Origin: Paenibacillus tritici
GTDB lineage: Bacteria > Bacillota > Bacilli > Paenibacillales > Paenibacillaceae
Assembly: GCF_013204885.1 (NCBI RefSeq)
Contig: NZ_JABMKX010000008.1
Coordinates: 62,001-126,000 of the forward strand
Reading direction: 5' to 3'
DNA: 64,000 nucleotides
The translations under genes were made by a program, and so were the position numbers. Shown one piece after another: positions 62,072 to 64,000 of the stretch. How positions within the stretch are numbered: the first letter of the stretch is position 1; the number at the start of each line of letters is the position of its first letter. The notes beneath the pieces were generated by a model that worked only from the letters and a program-made list of their open reading frames with translations, ran no database searches and was not told the origin of the DNA.

Positions 62072-64000
62072 ATGAACAAGCTCATATTTCATAATATCCC
62101 GCTGGGGGCCAGCGGTGAGAATATACCGCAGGCGAAGGTAGCCTCCGCCCGGACAAGCCGGGAGACCGTACAGCCGGGGGACAGCGACGCGGCTTATTTC
62201 CGCAGGCTGGAGGAAGGCGGCATTCTGCTGAACCCGCCGCAGATCGCAGCGGTGCGGCATCATCTCGGACCGCTGCTGACGCTGGCTGGAGCAGGCTCCG
62301 GCAAAACCTCGGTGCTGATCTGCAGAACCGGGTATTTGCTGTCTGTGCGCGGCATCGCCCCCGGCCGCCTGCTGCTGCTGACCTTCTCCAGCAAGGCAGC
62401 AGCAGAGATGCGTGAGCGGATCGCCCTGCTGCCCGGGGTGCACGAGGGGGATGCCGCGCGCCTGCAGGCGCGCACATTCCACTCGTTCTTTCTATATTTC
62501 CTGCGGCGGCAGGGGCTGCGGCAGGAGATTTTTCACGAGACCCGCCGCCAGCACATTCTGCTGAAGCAGATTATGCGTGAGCTTGGACTGCCCAAGGATG
62601 CCTATCCCCCGGAGAATCTGCTCACGCTGCTCTCCGCCTGCAAGATGAATATGGGCCTGCCGGAGCATCTGCCGGAGGCTACCGAGGAGGAGAAGGAAGT
62701 GAAGGCCATTCTCGCGCGGTATGAGCAGTGGAAGGCCGACCATTTCAAAATCGACTTCGACGATGTGCTGCTGATCGCCTACCGGATGCTCCGGGAACAG
62801 CCGGGGCTGCTGCGGGAGTTGCAGCAGCAGTATCAGTACGTCATGGTCGATGAGTTCCAGGATACGAACGCGCTGCAATATGAGCTGGTGAAGATGATTG
62901 CACATCCGCAGGATAATCTGATGGTGGTCGGTGACGATGACCAGACAATCTACTCCTTCAACGGCGCTCGCAGCGAGTTCATCCTGGAGTTCGAGAAGCT
63001 GTATCCGCAGGCAAAGGTGATTACCCTGGATATTAACTACCGTTCCGGTCCGGCGATCATCGGCCTCGGCAACGGAATTATCCGCCATAATTCACGGCGC
63101 CGGACCAAGACGCTGCAAGCGGCCCGCAGCACCGGCAAGCCGCCCCGTTATCTGCGTCCGCTAACGGCGGATGACGAAGCCGGGCAGATTGTCGAGCATA
63201 TAGAGCGTGAAATTGAGAGCGGAGCCAGGGAATACCGGGATTTCGCCCTGTTATACCGCGCTACCAGCAGCAACCGGGCAATCCTGGAGCTGCTGCTGCT
63301 GCGCGATATCCCATATATAGATTATGGCGAAGGCCAGCTGCTCTACGAGCATTGGCTGATCTCCCCGGTGCTGGATCACCTGCGCCTGTCGGTCAACCGC
63401 CGGGACTTCGCCGCCATGGAGAATATTCTGCCGACCCTTTATATAAGCCGCGACAAGGGAATGGACCATATCCGGCGCATGGAGGCCGTGCAGGCGAAGC
63501 AAGGCCCGCTGATCCATCTGCTGTCGATGCCGGGCATGGAGGATTTCAAAGGCGTTAAGCTGCGCGAGCGGCTGGACCTGATCCGCGGCCTGCGCGAGCT
63601 GACGCCGGTGCAGGCAATCCGGCAGATCCGCACCGTCTTCTATGATTACTTCATCGAAGGCAGCGAGCGGCATCAGGCCACCCTGCACCGCGAGACGCTG
63701 AAGGAGATGCTGGACGAGCTTGAGGCATCGGCGGAGCGGTTCGGCACGATTCCGCTGTTCCTCGAGTTCATCAGCAACGTGACGGAGCGCAATGAGCTGA
63801 ACCGGCAGCCGGGCCTGAAGGAGCAGGGCAACCGGGTTGCGCTCATGACCATCCACAAATCCAAAGGGCTGGAGTTCCCCGTGGTCTTTCTGATTGGAGC
63901 CTCCGAGGGCATTCTTCCGCACAGCTCCGCCTTGGAGGAGGCCCGCCCCAAGGACCGTAAGCCAGGGAAGGCTTCGGTAACGGTGATCAGCACAGCTTCG
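62072..64000 (+). CDS. UvrD/Rep-type ATP-dependent DNA helicase (5' part)
   Basis: Superfamily 1A helicase that is still open at the window end; 643 residues are visible. Motifs: Q-motif-like LNPPQIAAV near 54, Walker A AGAGSGKTS near 72, TFSSKAAAEM, FHSFFLYFLRR, DFDDVLL, Walker B MVDEFQDTN, GDDDQTIYSFNGA, and MTIHKSKGLEFPVVFL near the end. The N-terminal ~50 residues are extra compared with PcrA, so it is a paralogue rather than PcrA. ATG 62072 is preceded by AAGGTG six bases away; the in-frame ATG 62057 is too close to AAGGAG. Confidence 0.92.
   Translation, partial: MNKLIFHNIPLGASGENIPQAKVASARTSRETVQPGDSDAAYFRRLEEGGILLNPPQIAAVRHHLGPLLTLAGAGSGKTSVLICRTGYLLSVRGIAPGRLLLLTFSSKAAAEMRERIALLPGVHEGDAARLQARTFHSFFLYFLRRQGLRQEIFHETRRQHILLKQIMRELGLPKDAYPPENLLTLLSACKMNMGLPEHLPEATEEEKEVKAILARYEQWKADHFKIDFDDVLLIAYRMLREQPGLLRELQQQYQYVMVDEFQDTNALQYELVKMIAHPQDNLMVVGDDDQTIYSFNGARSEFILEFEKLYPQAKVITLDINYRSGPAIIGLGNGIIRHNSRRRTKTLQAARSTGKPPRYLRPLTADDEAGQIVEHIEREIESGAREYRDFALLYRATSSNRAILELLLLRDIPYIDYGEGQLLYEHWLISPVLDHLRLSVNRRDFAAMENILPTLYISRDKGMDHIRRMEAVQAKQGPLIHLLSMPGMEDFKGVKLRERLDLIRGLRELTPVQAIRQIRTVFYDYFIEGSERHQATLHRETLKEMLDELEASAERFGTIPLFLEFISNVTERNELNRQPGLKEQGNRVALMTIHKSKGLEFPVVFLIGASEGILPHSSALEEARPKDRKPGKASVTVISTAS

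Overview
The window looks like the chromosome of a Paenibacillus-type endospore-forming Bacillota. Supporting this are moderate GC, strong GGAGG ribosome binding sites with frequent GTG and TTG starts, a SinR/SinI pair, SipW/TasA matrix proteins, LicT-type antitermination, FNT, TerD and TelA families, and non-coding repeat families that look genus-specific. I see no tRNA, rRNA, CRISPR array, prophage or insertion sequence.

Layout. 1-1.2 kb: the end of an MFS drug exporter and its PadR regulator. 1.5-2.8 kb: a small acidic protein and an aldo/keto reductase. 2.87-3.48 kb: an array of twelve 51-bp repeats. 3.5-8.2 kb: a biofilm-matrix module with three SinR-type operators, a TapA-like protein, the signal peptidase SipW, two TasA paralogues, SinR, and a convergent SinI whose leader carries a class I cyclic-di-GMP riboswitch. 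8.6-12.9 kb: the 2-oxoglutarate dehydrogenase genes odhAB. 13.3-14.8 kb: an ECF sigma factor and its probable anti-sigma partner. 15.1-19.7 kb: an aryl-beta-glucoside operon (licT, PTS EIIBCA, 6-phospho-beta-glucosidase) with two RNA antiterminator sites. 19.7-24.9 kb: an SDR with a divergent TetR, a nucleotidyltransferase, a chemoreceptor and a flavoprotein. 25.3-29.6 kb: a membrane diguanylate cyclase convergent with a multidomain SBP-PAS-PAS-GGDEF-EAL protein. 29.8-30.3 kb: a Fur-box-controlled small transcript. 30.5-33.9 kb: a TPM-domain coiled-coil protein and an FNT channel.

34.0-46.5 kb is a 13-gene minus-strand Ter stress operon: TerB, three TerD, a TerD/TerA-like protein and TerC, then an aldolase, PRTase-TRSP, StiP-family, HAD and ATP-grasp set thought to make a nucleoside-like metabolite, then XpaC-like and TelA. 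A decayed glutamine-type ABC transporter relic follows at 46.7-47.2 kb. 47.3-51.7 kb: agmatine-to-putrescine genes (aguB, aguA), a YfcE phosphodiesterase and an isolated gltD. 52.0-60.1 kb: a PadR-controlled membrane protein, a type I pullulanase behind a LacI-type operator, a C39-like peptidase, a secreted helical protein, a CotSA-like glycosyltransferase and a DUF445 protein. 60.4-64 kb: a HAD phosphatase, small proteins, and the start of a UvrD/Rep helicase that runs off the window.

The most interesting inference is a regulatory chain written in the sequence: cyclic-di-GMP is sensed by a riboswitch in the sinI leader, SinI antagonises SinR, and SinR represses tapA-sipW-tasA through GTTCTTT boxes. 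A CcpA-like cre site at the sinI start would add carbon control, and two cyclic-di-GMP turnover proteins lie about 17 kb away.
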